Made by a program: the position numbers and the translations under genes. Source: Bradyrhizobium diazoefficiens (GTDB lineage: Bacteria; Pseudomonadota; Alphaproteobacteria; Rhizobiales; Xanthobacteraceae). From it: a DNA stretch of 64,000 nt. Under the pieces are notes generated by a model. The model was given only the letters and a program-made list of their open reading frames with translations. It was not told the origin of the DNA and searched no databases. This document shows, piece by piece, positions 17,425 to 28,800 of the stretch; within the stretch, counting starts at the first letter, position 1, and the number at the start of each line of letters is the position of its first letter. The DNA lies in the NCBI RefSeq assembly GCF_016612535.1, contig NZ_JAENXS010000002.1:2604001-2668000 (forward strand), given 5' to 3'.

Positions 17425-18291
17425 TCAAAACTCACCTCCAAGCATCAGCTGCCGAAGATATTTCGATAGAGGATAGTAGCGAATGACCGGCGGGTCGGCG
17501 CGTTGGTCGCGCAGGCGTCTGTGCGATGTAATTCGACCAACGGCGACGACACCAGGGAAGCGTTTGGCCGAGGTCTTGTTGCGCATGACGGTTGCCATGC
17601 GCGTTTCGCTCCGGTCGTGCGTGGCGCGGTCGATCTGTCGGGTCGTGCTGCGCTTGCCCGATCTCGCAAACTGCTGCGTAACCGTCTCGAACAAGGGCCC
17701 GCGATTTCCCTTGATGACCGAGGCATAATCGCCGCCGCGCTCGAGCACCGCTTGAGCAAAGCGGCGGTTGCAATGCAGCGCATCGGCGGTGACGATGCAG
17801 CCTTCCAGGCACAGAAGCTCCAGCACCTCCAGGGCACCCGCCGTCTCGTTGCGGCCGGGCGCTTTCTGCTGCGAAGGCCATCCGCGCTTCCACGGCAAAG
17901 ACGTTGACCAGATGCAGCGGCGTTGCCTTGGCGCCGCGCTCATAGGCGCCGCGCAACGCCTTTCCGTCGACCGCCACCACGCCGCTGAGTTTGAGCCCGT
18001 TGGCCTTGGCGAAAGCCGCCATGAACTGTCGGAAGGAGCGTTCGAAGGCTGCAGGATCGAGCAGACGGAACACCCGGCTGAACGTATCGTAGCTCTGGAT
18101 GCCGTGCTCCAGACGCAGAAAAAGCCGCAACAGCTCCTTCTTCGACCGCCCGAATCAGCAATCTCCGAGCAACTGGCTGCTCCGCAAACAACGGCCGCCA
18201 GCGAGATGAGCACAACTTCCAAAAGCGGGTGCTTTGCATTTGCCGCGCGCGGGTCCAGCAATCGCCGGAACGCCTTCTTGAATTTCTGCAT
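17425..18291 (-). pseudogene. ISAs1-family transposase, frameshifted and truncated
   Basis: Opens with KFKKAFRRLLDPRAANAKHP and LLEVVLISLAAVVCGA, typical of ISAs1-family transposases. It shifts frame near 18130 (then LEHGIQSYDTFSRVFRLLDP and LSGVVAVDGKALRGAYERGA) and shifts back near 17850 (LEVLELLCLEGCIVTADALH). It ends about 100 residues early, after VIRYYPLSKYL. Two indels and a missing C-terminus make it inactive. No terminal inverted repeats could be matched. Confidence 0.85.
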
Positions 18292-18595
18292 CCGACCCCC
18301 TCCATCTTCCAGAAGTCGTTCTCAGAATCCATCTTCCTCTTCAATGCAATAGCACCCAAAAACCCATATGCGATTCCCCTGGCCGTGAAGGGGAGAGGAT
18401 GCGAGCATCCGCGATCGCACAACGAATCAAATCAGACCATTGCCCGATCGCTTGCAGGCAAAAGCTTGCACCGTCTCGCAAACCCGAGCGGCTGCCGTCA
18501 CATTTCCGTACCTAACCATTGCTTCTGTATGATCCACCCGCTGGCGTAATTCACGCAACGCGACGTTCGGCGGCCTCCATCGCTACGGTAACGAC
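18292..18595. other. Upstream region of the first glycosyltransferase
   Basis: Separates the ISAs1 remnant from the exopolysaccharide locus and should contain the promoter of the gene at 18596. I could not pick out a confident promoter element. Confidence 0.4.
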
Positions 18596-19705
18596 GTGAA
18601 ACTCTTCATCAACGGCCGCTTTCTGTCGCAAAAGCTCACCGGCGTTCAGCGTTATGCCGCCGAAATGGTCAAAGCGGTCGATTCATTGCTCGTGTCAGAT
18701 CGATCTCCAGCCTTGCTGCGGGAAGCCGAATGGCAACTTCTGGTGCCTGCTGACGCGAGCGAAACCATTGGCCTCGACCGAATCAAGATTCGCAGAATTG
18801 GTCGGCTGAAGGGCCACGCTTGGGACCAGATCGATCTTGCACACGCAGCCACGGGAGGCCGGCTGATCAGTCTGGCGAACGCCGGCCCGATATTCCATCG
18901 TGACCAAATTGTCGTCATCCACGACGCACAGGTCTTCCGCAGGCCGGATTTCTTTGGCTGGCGCTATTTGGCAGTCCACCGAACGATGGACCGACTGCTT
19001 GCGCGACGTGCAACGATCGCGACCGTGTCGGCTTTCTCCCGCCGGGAACTCGCTGCAGTGTTGGGCCTTGCCGCCTCTGACATCCCGATTTTTCCCAACA
19101 GTGCCGAGCACTTCGCGGCAACCCAGCCCGATCCTGGTATCCTCAATCGACTTGGCGTCCTTCCGAGAAGCTATTTTCTCTTCGTCGGCTCCAGAACCAA
19201 GAACAAGAATCTCTCCGTCGCAATCGAAGCGATCCGGTTGCTCAACCGACCGGACATTCCCTTGGTCATCGTCGGCGGCGATAACAGCAAGGTATTCCAC
19301 GACAATTCCGGCGAAACTCAGCCAGGATTGATTCTGGCCGGTCGCCTGACCGACAGCGAGATCGCTGCCCTTTATGCGCGGGCCACGGCCTTCATATTTC
19401 CATCACTCTACGAAGGGTTCGGCGTTCCACCGCTCGAGGCCATGCTCTTCGCCTGCCCGGTCATTGCGTCGACGGCCGAAGCCGTCAAGGAGACCTGCGG
19501 CGACGCCGCTGCATATTTCGACGCCACCGATGCCAAAGCATTGAGTGAACGCATGCGCGAAAGATTGGCAAAGGGCCCCATCTCTGATGAAGAGCGCAGC
19601 ATCCAACAGCAGCGCCTTGCTCAATTCTCGTGGCGGACGTCAGCGGAGGCGCTGCTCCGGTTTCTTGCACAGCCGCGCAACGAACGACATACCCGTATTA
19701 CTTGA
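18596..19705 (+). CDS. Glycosyltransferase, GT4 type
   Basis: A 369-residue GT-B-fold enzyme beginning at GTG. The C-terminal nucleotide-sugar domain shows LFVGSRTKNKNLSVAIEAI and the retaining-type E-x7-E motif in YEGFGVPPLEAMLFACPVIA. The N-terminal half begins with INGRFLSQKLTGVQRYAAEM, as in mannosyltransferase-like members. It would add one sugar of the exopolysaccharide repeat unit at the cytoplasmic membrane face. It is the first gene after the IS debris. Donor and linkage are unknown. Confidence 0.9.
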   Translation: MKLFINGRFLSQKLTGVQRYAAEMVKAVDSLLVSDRSPALLREAEWQLLVPADASETIGLDRIKIRRIGRLKGHAWDQIDLAHAATGGRLISLANAGPIFHRDQIVVIHDAQVFRRPDFFGWRYLAVHRTMDRLLARRATIATVSAFSRRELAAVLGLAASDIPIFPNSAEHFAATQPDPGILNRLGVLPRSYFLFVGSRTKNKNLSVAIEAIRLLNRPDIPLVIVGGDNSKVFHDNSGETQPGLILAGRLTDSEIAALYARATAFIFPSLYEGFGVPPLEAMLFACPVIASTAEAVKETCGDAAAYFDATDAKALSERMRERLAKGPISDEERSIQQQRLAQFSWRTSAEALLRFLAQPRNERHTRIT

Positions 19706-19909
19706 ATACCCATACATATTCTCGTCTGCGTTCGAGGCCGGCAAGCGCCGCGTTTTCGCAACTCTCTCGTCACAGCGCCGTCCCATTTGGCCACTCTACT
19801 CCCACGAGTGAACTCATAGGGAAGCAGCAGCGACACCACATCGTTGCCAAAATCGTATTCCCTACTGGAACACATCTGCTTCGCATGACGCTTGGGACAA
19901 GGATTCACG

Positions 19910-21070
19910 ATGTCAGGCAACCCAGTACAATCGGTCAAGGTGTTGCACATCGCCGAAACAATTCGAGGCGGGATTGCGAGCTACCTGAATGAACTGCATC
20001 CGCAGCAACAAGCGAGCTTCGGGGCGGAGAACGTCCACTACGTCATACCGTCGGATCATCGCCGCGACCTCGTCGGAATCGAGGACAGCCAGATCACGAC
20101 ATTCGAGCGATCCGGCCGCAGTCTTTCTGGACTTTTCCAAATGTTGCGCGCGAGCATGCAGGCGCTCGACGCCTTCAAACCCGATATCGTCCATCTCCAC
20201 TCCTCGTTCGCCGGCCTCGTTCTCCGACCGGCGCTGGCAGCACGTTCCGACGGGCCCTGCGTCGTCTATTGCCCGCATGGCTGGGCGTTCTCGCGCGAGA
20301 CCGGCCGCCTCAGTCATTTGATGACGAAGGCCGCGGAGGGTTTCCTCGCGCGAACCTCGGACCGCATCATTTGCATCTCCGGCGACGAATTCAACGATGC
20401 CATCCGTGCAGGCATTCCGGCTGATCGGCTGACCCTCGTCAACAATGGTATCTCGAAAAGTCGCCCGTTGCCGCAAGTCGTCGCGGCAAATTGGGATTCC
20501 AAGAAGGTCAAGGTTCTGTTCATCGGCCGCCTGGACCGGCAGAAGGGCTTCGACCTTCTGATCGAAGCGGCACGTTCGCTCGAAGACGTTCTGGATGTCC
20601 GCATTGTCGGCGCGTCCGTGATCAGTAAGTCCGAAGGTCCCGCGGTCCCGGCGAACGTCTCTCTGCTTGGCTGGCTCGACCGCCAACAGATTGAGACTTA
20701 TCTTGAGGCTGCCGATCTCGTTGTGATTCCGTCGCGATGGGAGGCATTCGGCCTCGTCGCCCTGGAAGCGATGCGCGCAGCCAAGCCAATTCTGGCCTTC
20801 CGCAGCGGAGCCTTGCCCGAAATCGTCCTCGACGGCGTAACTGGCGTGCTCTGCGAGCCGGTTGCCGTTCAACCGCTTGTCGACGGTTTTCGACGAATGC
20901 TGGATCTGGACCTCAAGGTCTTGGGGCAGCGTGGCTACGATCGGTTCAAGCAGCTGTATGACATCCAGAAGACACATCAACAGTTGCGTGAGGTCTATTC
21001 CGAACTCTTGCAACACGATCGTGCGCCCCTCAAGGAAAAGGCGGAACTGGATCTCTCCAAGAATTTTTGA
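19910..21070 (+). CDS. Glycosyltransferase, GT4 type
   Basis: A 386-residue GT-B enzyme. The start opens with VKVLHIAETIRGGIASYL, whose glycine-rich loop is typical. The C-terminal domain has VLFIGRLDRQKGFDLLIEA and the E-x7-E motif in SRWEAFGLVALEAMRAAKPI. I chose ATG at 19910 because AAGGA lies about seven bases upstream; a TTG at 19892 is in frame. Probably part of the same exopolysaccharide pathway as the flanking transferases. Sugar specificity not predictable. Confidence 0.92.
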   Translation: MSGNPVQSVKVLHIAETIRGGIASYLNELHPQQQASFGAENVHYVIPSDHRRDLVGIEDSQITTFERSGRSLSGLFQMLRASMQALDAFKPDIVHLHSSFAGLVLRPALAARSDGPCVVYCPHGWAFSRETGRLSHLMTKAAEGFLARTSDRIICISGDEFNDAIRAGIPADRLTLVNNGISKSRPLPQVVAANWDSKKVKVLFIGRLDRQKGFDLLIEAARSLEDVLDVRIVGASVISKSEGPAVPANVSLLGWLDRQQIETYLEAADLVVIPSRWEAFGLVALEAMRAAKPILAFRSGALPEIVLDGVTGVLCEPVAVQPLVDGFRRMLDLDLKVLGQRGYDRFKQLYDIQKTHQQLREVYSELLQHDRAPLKEKAELDLSKNF

Positions 21071-21187
21071 TGCGACACCGCTCCCCACATCGACTGCCGG
21101 GATGGGGGAGATCTCAATGTTTTGTGCCCGCGCCAGAATGCCGGTTGTGACCGACGCGCGCGGACTGATCGCGAGCTAGATCTAACG

Positions 21188-22522
21188 ATGGCAGACCAGT
21201 ACATCCCAATCAGCGGCAGGTTTTCCTTTCTCGCGAGCCTCGTCGCAGCGGTTCTGTTGACAGGTCCCGCGCTTGGCCAGCAAGTACAACCGCTCGAAAG
21301 CCGATTCCTGCTGGGCGTCGGTACCCACCAAGGGCTCGGCGGCCCCGTGAGTTCACGCGGCTACGTGCCGTCGGCCAATATTGCTCAGATCAGGGAATTG
21401 GGACTCAACGCGTTTCGCGACGATTTCCCCTGGTCGGATTTCGAGCAGCCCAGCCGGCGGATGGGCTTTACGCCACAGCTCGGCAGGCTCGAAACCCAGA
21501 TCAAATCAGGCATCGCCCGCCCCCTCCTCATCCTCGCGTTTGGACATCACCTCGTCCCGAACTCGTCGCCACCAACCACTGATGAAGCCCGCCGGCGCTT
21601 TGCGGACTACGCGGCGGCTGCCACGCGTTCGGTAGCGCCGCAACGTCCGGTGCTCGAGCTCTGGAACGAATGGAACATGGCGGGGAAGAAGGACGCCGCG
21701 TTCTCAGCCGAGAATTACCTGGCTCTCGCTCAGGTGACAAAGCCGGCTGTCAAACAGGCCTTGCCAAATGCGCCATTCCTCATCGGCGCAATCGGCGACG
21801 ACCTAGGCTGGATGTGGACCGAGAAGATGCTGCAAACCGGCATTCTTCAATATGCGGACGGTGCCTCGATCCATCTCTACAATTTCTGTCTGGCTCCGGC
21901 AAAACGGACCTCGACGGAGATCATCGATCGGCTCACGGCCTTTCACCGGCTGGTCGGTCAGGCGAGCGGAAATCCGAACTTCCCCATCTATGTGACGGAG
22001 ACGGGCTGGACTACGGCCACGAACAAGTGTGGCGTCAGTGAGCAAGCCCAAGCCGACAATACGGCGCAGCTCATCCTATGGGCATCGACCGCCACGCGAT
22101 GGCTCAAGGGAATGTGGATCTACGAGCTCAAGGACAGCGGAAAAAATCCGTCGGAGCTGGAGGACAATTTCGGGCTCTATCGATTTGACAATTCCCCGAA
22201 GCCGGTGGCCTGCGCAGTGCGGGGCGCTTGGGCGTTCATTCGCACAAATCTGAGCGCGGAACGAAAAAACCTCGCGGGCGGCGTCAGCTCAATTGGCTCG
22301 ACGTCTCCCACTGGCGGCAAGCTGGCGGTCTGGTCCGAAGATCCCAATCGGCACTTTGAGGTCCGGTTAAAGAGCGATTTCCCACGCGCGACGTTTGAGG
22401 CTCCCTGCGACACATCTGCGAAGCCCGCCTTTGGCGCCTGGATACCTGTTTCGAGCACGCCGATCTTAATCACTGCCAACAGCAATGCCGTTCCAGAAGT
22501 TGACATACGCCCGGCACGATAG
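21188..22522 (+). CDS. GH-A-like glycoside hydrolase with N-terminal signal segment (PslG-like role)
   Basis: A 444-residue protein. An N-terminal hydrophobic signal segment (about 10-31) ends GPALGQ. The TIM-barrel catalytic domain shows a clan GH-A pattern: acid/base Glu161 in LELWNEWNMAG and nucleophile Glu271 in IYVTETGW, 110 residues apart. The late strand motif WIYELKDSG precedes a small beta domain. PslG, a GH39-type enzyme in the Pseudomonas Psl cluster, is the best-known precedent for such a glycosidase inside a polysaccharide operon, where it trims or releases polymer. This protein shares its layout with the N-terminus of the gene at 25829. The ATG at 21188 fits the signal; an upstream start at 21122 does not. 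Confidence 0.82.
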   Translation: MADQYIPISGRFSFLASLVAAVLLTGPALGQQVQPLESRFLLGVGTHQGLGGPVSSRGYVPSANIAQIRELGLNAFRDDFPWSDFEQPSRRMGFTPQLGRLETQIKSGIARPLLILAFGHHLVPNSSPPTTDEARRRFADYAAAATRSVAPQRPVLELWNEWNMAGKKDAAFSAENYLALAQVTKPAVKQALPNAPFLIGAIGDDLGWMWTEKMLQTGILQYADGASIHLYNFCLAPAKRTSTEIIDRLTAFHRLVGQASGNPNFPIYVTETGWTTATNKCGVSEQAQADNTAQLILWASTATRWLKGMWIYELKDSGKNPSELEDNFGLYRFDNSPKPVACAVRGAWAFIRTNLSAERKNLAGGVSSIGSTSPTGGKLAVWSEDPNRHFEVRLKSDFPRATFEAPCDTSAKPAFGAWIPVSSTPILITANSNAVPEVDIRPAR

Positions 22523-22601
22523 CCGGCAAAAATACTGACCGCCTTCCGAGCATCGACCGACGCCCAGCCGCTGCTCTGATCGCCGAAATGAGGTTGACCC
22601 G

Positions 22602-23876
22602 ATGAAAGTCCTCTTGACGTCCACACTGTATCCGACACCCGGAGCAACCAAGATCGTCGGTGGCGCCGAGATTTTTGCGCGACGGTTCGCCGAAGGCCTG
22701 GTACAGCGCGGCGATGAGGTGGAAGTGATACGGGCCCAGTCAACGCCCGAGCAGACGCGCGAAACCTGCAATGGGATCAATGTCTATTCCGCTCCGGTCC
22801 AGAACATCTACCTGCCGTTCACGGAACAGAAGAACGTTGCGCTACGTAGCATCTGGCATGCGATCGACGATTGGCAGATGCAGGCGCCGATGATCGCGGA
22901 GCGTATTCGCGCCTTCAAGCCCGACGTGCTGCATTCCAACAATCTGTCCGGACTGACAACCGCGATCTGGCGGGTCGCCGCTCAGCTCGGCGTTCCCGTC
23001 CTTCACACGATTCACGACTATTATCTGACGTGCCCGCGGTGCTCTCGCTTCGATAAGGGGCGATCATGCGAGGGGACATGCACGAGCTGCGGCATTCTGA
23101 CCTATCATCGCATACGCGCCACGCATTGGCTCAGTGCCGTCGTCGGTGTCAGCGAGCGCGTCCTGTCCATTCATACCGACATGGGCATTTTTGCCGATAC
23201 GCCGATCCGTACCGTCATCCGCAATGCGTCGACTGAGCCGCCGCGCGCGCCCTACCCCCGCCCCCTCTGTACCGACGAGGTGACCTTCGGGTTCATCGGG
23301 CGGCTGACTGAGGAGAAGGGCATCGACAATTTGATGCAGGCTCTCGCCGCCCTGCCGTCGGATCGCATCCGCATGATGATCGCAGGTCGCGTGAGCGACC
23401 AAGAACAACAGCGACTGAGGCAACTCGCACCAGATGCGCGGATCGAATTCATGGGATTTGTGCCTCCCGATGAATTCTACAAACGGGTCGACGTGGTCGT
23501 CGCTCCCTCCATTTGGCACGATCCCGGTCCGCTCGTGGTCGCGGATGCCAAGGCGGCCGGAAGGCCGCTTCTCGGCACGCATTTTGGAGGCATGCCGGAG
23601 GTCATCGTGCACGGGGTGACGGGCTGGTTGACCGAATCCGACCCGGCGTCACTGGCCGAGAGCATGCGCGAGATCGCCGCTGATCCGCACAAGATCGAGG
23701 AGATCAGCCGTCGGCTCATCGCCGACACGAACAAGTGGTTATTTTCCGACGTGCTAACCTCGTACAAGAGCCTCTATGAGCAGCTACGCCAGAGCCGCAT
23801 GTCGCGCTTGCGCACGCCGGCGGAGGAGGCGCCCGAGCACCCCGCCGTCGCGAAGAGCGGCCTTATCCCAAGATGA
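22602..23876 (+). CDS. Glycosyltransferase, GT4 type with Cys cluster
   Basis: A 424-residue GT-B enzyme. The N-terminal domain contains YPTPGATKIVGGAEIFARRF. A cysteine cluster, YYLTCPRCSRF followed by CEGTCTSCG, occurs at about residues 141-165, as in several GT4 subfamilies where it may bind metal. The C-terminal domain has FGFIGRLTEEKGIDNLMQA and the donor-site region HDPGPLVVADAKAAGRPLLG. It overlaps the flippase gene by four bases (ATGA), so the two are translationally coupled. It adds a sugar to the lipid-linked repeat unit. Confidence 0.9.
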   Translation: MKVLLTSTLYPTPGATKIVGGAEIFARRFAEGLVQRGDEVEVIRAQSTPEQTRETCNGINVYSAPVQNIYLPFTEQKNVALRSIWHAIDDWQMQAPMIAERIRAFKPDVLHSNNLSGLTTAIWRVAAQLGVPVLHTIHDYYLTCPRCSRFDKGRSCEGTCTSCGILTYHRIRATHWLSAVVGVSERVLSIHTDMGIFADTPIRTVIRNASTEPPRAPYPRPLCTDEVTFGFIGRLTEEKGIDNLMQALAALPSDRIRMMIAGRVSDQEQQRLRQLAPDARIEFMGFVPPDEFYKRVDVVVAPSIWHDPGPLVVADAKAAGRPLLGTHFGGMPEVIVHGVTGWLTESDPASLAESMREIAADPHKIEEISRRLIADTNKWLFSDVLTSYKSLYEQLRQSRMSRLRTPAEEAPEHPAVAKSGLIPR

Positions 23877-25276
23877 CGCGCCTGTTCGCGATCGGGGGCT
23901 ACGTCTATCAGAGCGGCGCTGCCATCGTCCTGATCTTTGCAATCAGCCACATCCTGATCGCAAGTGACTACACGACTTTCTCGCTGGCATTGGCGTCGAG
24001 CCAGCTGCTTTGTGTCCTAATGTTCGAGTGGTTGCAGCTTGCTGGCCTGCGCTTTCTTGCCGCAGCCAAAGCAAACGAGGCAGCCCAACTACGATGGTCG
24101 CTATTCGGTGCAGCCATCTTGAGTGCCGCCGCGCTCATCATCATCGGCGGATGCGCTTCTCTGCTGAGCAATCTCTCGCCTGGAGTCATCTCACTGGGAT
24201 TGACCGTCGCGGTTCTGCAGGGGGTGACGGATCTGTACTTTCTCACTATCCGTCTGTCCGATCGGCTCGGCACAGCATCCGCCTTGCTGGCATTTCGGGC
24301 AACCGCGCTGCTCGTGGGAGCGGTCGCAGCGGCCACTTGGGCAGGAACCGCCGAGGCAACTTTGGTAGGTCTCGCCGCCGGCCATGCGACCGGCCTGACC
24401 GTGGCAATCATCGTTCACCGCACGCCTCTGCGCCCGGTGTCGCTCCATTTGATGCGGGCGGACTGGTTCGCGTTTTGCCGTTACGGGATGCTCGCCGCGG
24501 GCGCATCCGTGATCCATCTGTCCGTTCCCGTACTCCTGCGCTTCATCGTCATCGGACGTCTCGGCCCCACCGGGGCCGGCGCCGGCTTCTCGATCGCACT
24601 GGATCTCCTGCAACGCCCGTTCTGGGTCCTCAACGCCGCAATCCATACCGTCAGCTATCCCGAGGTTGTGAGCGATTTCGAGACCGGAAGCGCCGCGAAA
24701 GCAGTCCAGTCGACCCGCAGAATGTTCGAATTCATGATCTGCGCGACGACCGTTCTGCTCGGTGGATTGATCGCCTTTCTCCCGGAAGCCGCGCAGCTCA
24801 TGGTCCCCCGCGAAAGTCTGGGTGGGTTTATGGCGGTTGCGCCTTTCGTGGCTGTCTTTTACTTCCTGCACACGCATCTGCAGGCCACGGTCGCAGTCGT
24901 TCCACATCTCGAAAAGCGTGCGAGCCGTCTCGTCCTCGTCGCAACCCTGCAACTGGCGGCGGTTGCAGCATCGAGTGCTATCGCGGTGGCCGCAGGACTG
25001 TCGCCCCGTGCCGCGATCGCTTGGGCCGCGTTGGCGACCGCCGCGGCGATTCTCCTTGCACTTGGCCCGACCATCCGCTTCAGCGCCACTCCACGCATAT
25101 CATTGGCAACTGAAGCTGTGCTGGCCGCACTTCTGATCGGATCACTCGCCGACCTGCCGATGCAGCCGGTCATCTGGCTGGCCGGGAAGCTCCTGCTCGC
25201 AGCAGGGCTCACCGGCGTCATCGCCTGGCGGGGAAACTTTCTGGCGTCGAATCGCCCGGGCGATCAGACCCTTTGA
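23873..25276 (+). CDS. Polysaccharide flippase (Wzx-like)
   Basis: A 467-residue membrane protein with about twelve hydrophobic helices, in the MATE/Wzx-like superfamily. It is expected to flip the undecaprenyl-linked repeat unit from the cytoplasmic to the periplasmic face. Sequence is rich in Ala, Leu, Ile and short charged loops; no single catalytic motif is expected. It overlaps the upstream glycosyltransferase by four bases. A second flippase-like protein lies at 31160, so the locus may handle two lipid-linked units or carry a replaced copy. Confidence 0.85.
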   Translation: MTRLFAIGGYVYQSGAAIVLIFAISHILIASDYTTFSLALASSQLLCVLMFEWLQLAGLRFLAAAKANEAAQLRWSLFGAAILSAAALIIIGGCASLLSNLSPGVISLGLTVAVLQGVTDLYFLTIRLSDRLGTASALLAFRATALLVGAVAAATWAGTAEATLVGLAAGHATGLTVAIIVHRTPLRPVSLHLMRADWFAFCRYGMLAAGASVIHLSVPVLLRFIVIGRLGPTGAGAGFSIALDLLQRPFWVLNAAIHTVSYPEVVSDFETGSAAKAVQSTRRMFEFMICATTVLLGGLIAFLPEAAQLMVPRESLGGFMAVAPFVAVFYFLHTHLQATVAVVPHLEKRASRLVLVATLQLAAVAASSAIAVAAGLSPRAAIAWAALATAAAILLALGPTIRFSATPRISLATEAVLAALLIGSLADLPMQPVIWLAGKLLLAAGLTGVIAWRGNFLASNRPGDQTL

Positions 25277-25828
25277 CTAGCGAATCGACACCCGGGGATC
25301 GAACGACGCGGACACTCCGCTGCTGCACCGACAGCACGAATTCCCGACAAGGAACCGAAGTGACGGACATCAATGAATTCTCAACGATGACATCCCAAGC
25401 ACCGATTCAAAATCATTCGTCTTCTGGTTGCATTCTTTAAATATCTATTTGTCACAAACGCCATGCGATCGAGATACCCAGTAGAATTGCGGGGATGAAT
25501 TTTGCTGTTTGATGCCGAAACTCAAATGTTTCGCGCGCTGGTCCGCCTTCCGCAATGGCAGTGACTGCAACTCGACGCAAGATTGAGCATAGAGCGCGAA
25601 GTTTCAGCAGCATGTCGCTGTGGAATCTTGAAAGCGCCTTCCTCACGCCTTTCTGAATTGGCATCATCACGCATAACATTCAGCAGCGGCGACAGCGAAC
25701 ATGTTCCATCGAGGAACTCCTCGCGTTGATTTTGTCTGCTTTCATTTTTATCGGAAATTCACACTCCAAGTAGACAGTTCGGCGCTAATCCTGCGAGCAA
25801 TTTCGTTCGCCTCCAACTCGAGTGTGCA
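25277..25828. other. Long upstream region of the giant repeat protein gene
   Basis: About 550 bases, less GC-rich than the flanks, with no convincing frame. It should contain the promoter of the gene at 25829. The length suggests more elaborate control than for the adjacent, tightly packed genes. Confidence 0.4.
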
Positions 25829-28800
25829 ATGTCGACCAATCAGACCGTTCTCTCCGCAAGCGGCTTCGTCAACTCCATCGGCGTCAACACCCACGCCGGC
25901 TTCGGATGGACCGACTACAACGATCTCGCAATGATGGTTGACGACCTGAAATATCTGGGCGTCACCCATCTTCGCGATGCGATGGCGACCAATCCGGCTG
26001 CGCAACCCGTCGTCGACGGTCTGGCGGCGGCCGGCTACAAGTTCGACTTCATCGTTTCGTCCGCCCTGCCCGGCCAGGGCTCGACCGGACTTCAGAATTA
26101 CGTAACCTCGCTCGAGAAATTCCTGGCAGGTCATCCAGGCAGCATCAGCGCGGTCGAGGGCCTGAACGAGGCGAATGCCCAACCCTTCAGCTATCATGGC
26201 AGCTCGAGCCTCAGCGCGGCGGCCCAGTTTCAGAGCGCGCTCTACCAAGCTGTGAAGGCGGATGGCGCTCTTTCGAGCATTCCGGTCTACAACCTGTCGC
26301 TCGCATACAACGACCCGCAAGGCTACAACCAGCTCGGCAACATGTCGGGTTCGGTCGACTACGCCAACGCCCACGCCTATGTCAGCACCGGCTCGACCCC
26401 TGCCAGTTCGCTTGCTGCGACTCTGAGCGCCGTGGAGACCGCCGCCCCCGGCAAGCCGGTGGTCATCACCGAGACCGGCTACACGACCCAAGCCAACACC
26501 CAATATCTCGGCGTTGACGAAACGGTGCAGGCAAAATCGATTCTGAACACGCTGGTTGATGCCTACAAGGATGGCGTGAGCTCGACTTATCTTTACGAAC
26601 TGTTCGACCGCAATTCGGCGGGCAGCGACACGAATCCCGAAGACAAATTCGGCCTGTTCCATTCCGACGGAACCCCGAAACTGGCTGCCACTGCGATCCA
26701 CAATCTCACGAATATCCTGGCCGATGACGGCTCGGGCGGCCATCAGCCGACTGATCCATTGAACTACACGCTGAGCAACATGCCGAGCTCCGGCAGCAGC
26801 ATGGTGCTGGGCAAGAGTAATGGCGCCTACGAGCTCGTCGTCTGGGCCGAGCCCAAGCTCTGGAACGATGCGACCGATACCGAGATATCGAACCCGATAC
26901 AAACCGTCACCGTGAACCTCGGCGGGGTGCATCATTCCGTCAAGGTGTACGACACACTGACCGGCACCACGGCAATAGCCACCTATGCCGATGTCTCGAC
27001 GATCACGATCACGGTGAGCGATCACCCCCTTGTCATCGAGATCGATGCGCCTGCGGGCACCTCAGTTCCGCCGAGCGTTCCGCCCGACGTAACCGGCACC
27101 GCGGCCGAGATCGTTCCTCAACTCTCCGACTTCAGCGCATCGACCTCCCTCAAGACGATCACTCTGACGGATACGCATGTCCTGCCGGTCGCCTCGAAAG
27201 CGACGCTGGACTACATCATCGCGCACTACGGCAATGCGCTGTCAAAGATCCAGGGTGGATATTCGTTCTCGGTGACGAACTCGGCTCCGACCTGGACCAG
27301 TACTCTCACCTACAACGCGAGCGGCAGCCTGGTTTCGACGTCGAATACCGGCCTGAACAGCAGCAGCCAGCCGATCTCGACCACCATCAACTATGTCGAC
27401 GGCTCGAAGGACGCGATCGGCTATACTGGCGGCGTGAAGACGACTTTCATTCACCTCGCGACCGACGGCACCAGGACCACCGATACCTACAACACGGCCG
27501 GGACCCTTCTCAACGAAGTTGTCCAGAAATCGACCGGGTACTATTCGACCACTATTTACACCAACGGCGTCAAGACCGCGACCTATGTCCTCAACGCTGA
27601 CCACACCCAGGACAACTACACCTACAACATCAAGGGACAGAGCTACACCAGCCAGGTGCAGCATGTGGACACGACGGGCAAGGTCACCTCGGTGACCCGC
27701 ACGCATGCTGACGGTTCGCTGGATTCGACGCAGGTCTATAACAGCGACGGCAGCAGCGCGATCACCACCTACAACGCGACCGGCGTCAAGCTGGTCGAGA
27801 CCGACTATCACGCCGACCATAGCAAGGACGTCTGGACCTACAACATCGCCGGGCAGGCCTACACCACCGAACACGATATCTATGACACCACCGGTTTCCT
27901 CACGACTCTGGTACGTCGTCACGCCGACGGCAGCTACGCATTGAAGCTGGTCCAGAGCAGCGACGGCACCAAGACCACCGACTTCTATGATGCGACCGGA
28001 AATCTGACCAGCGAGGTGGTTCAGAGGGCCGACGGCTTCTACTCGACGACGCTCTACAGCAACGGCGTGAAGACCCAGGCTTATGTGAAGAACCCGGATG
28101 GCAGCCAGGACAATTACAGCTACGGCATCACCGGGCAAAGCTACACAACCCTGATCCAGCACGTTGACCCCACGGGCAAGGTCACGGCCATCACCCGCAA
28201 GCACGCGGATGGCACCTTGGACTATACCAAGGTCATCAATTCCGATGGCAGCAGCGTCGTCACGACGTATGACGCCACGGGCACCAGGACCAAGGAGATC
28301 GACGCGCACGCCGACAACAGCCAGGACATCTGGATCTACAATATCACCGGGCAGGCCTACACGACCGAGCACGATATCTATGACGCGACCGGATTCCTCA
28401 CCACGCTGGTGCGACGTCACGCCGACGGTAGCTACGCATTCAAGCTGCTGCAGAGCAGCGACGGCACCAAGACGACCGATTGGTTTGACTCTGCGGGCAT
28501 TCTCACCAACGAGACGATCCAAGACGCCAACGGCTTCGATTCAACGACCATCTACACCAATGGCGTGAAGACCGCCGCCTATATTACCAACGGCGACCAG
28601 AGCCACGACAACTACAGCTACAACATCACCGGCCAGAGCTACACCACCCAGCACCAGCATCTCGACGCGTCCGGCAAGCTCACCGAGATGGACCGAACCC
28701 ATTCCGACGGCACGCTGGACTACAGCCAGGTCGTCAACGCCGACGGCAGCAGTATTGTCAGCACCTACAATGCAAGCGGCGTCAAAATGACCGAGACCGA

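Noticed and set aside
21081..21110. Inverted repeat CTCCCCACAT / ATGGGGGAG after the second glycosyltransferase
   Set aside because: The stem has a bulge and no T-run, and the downstream gene follows closely. Not convincing as a terminator.
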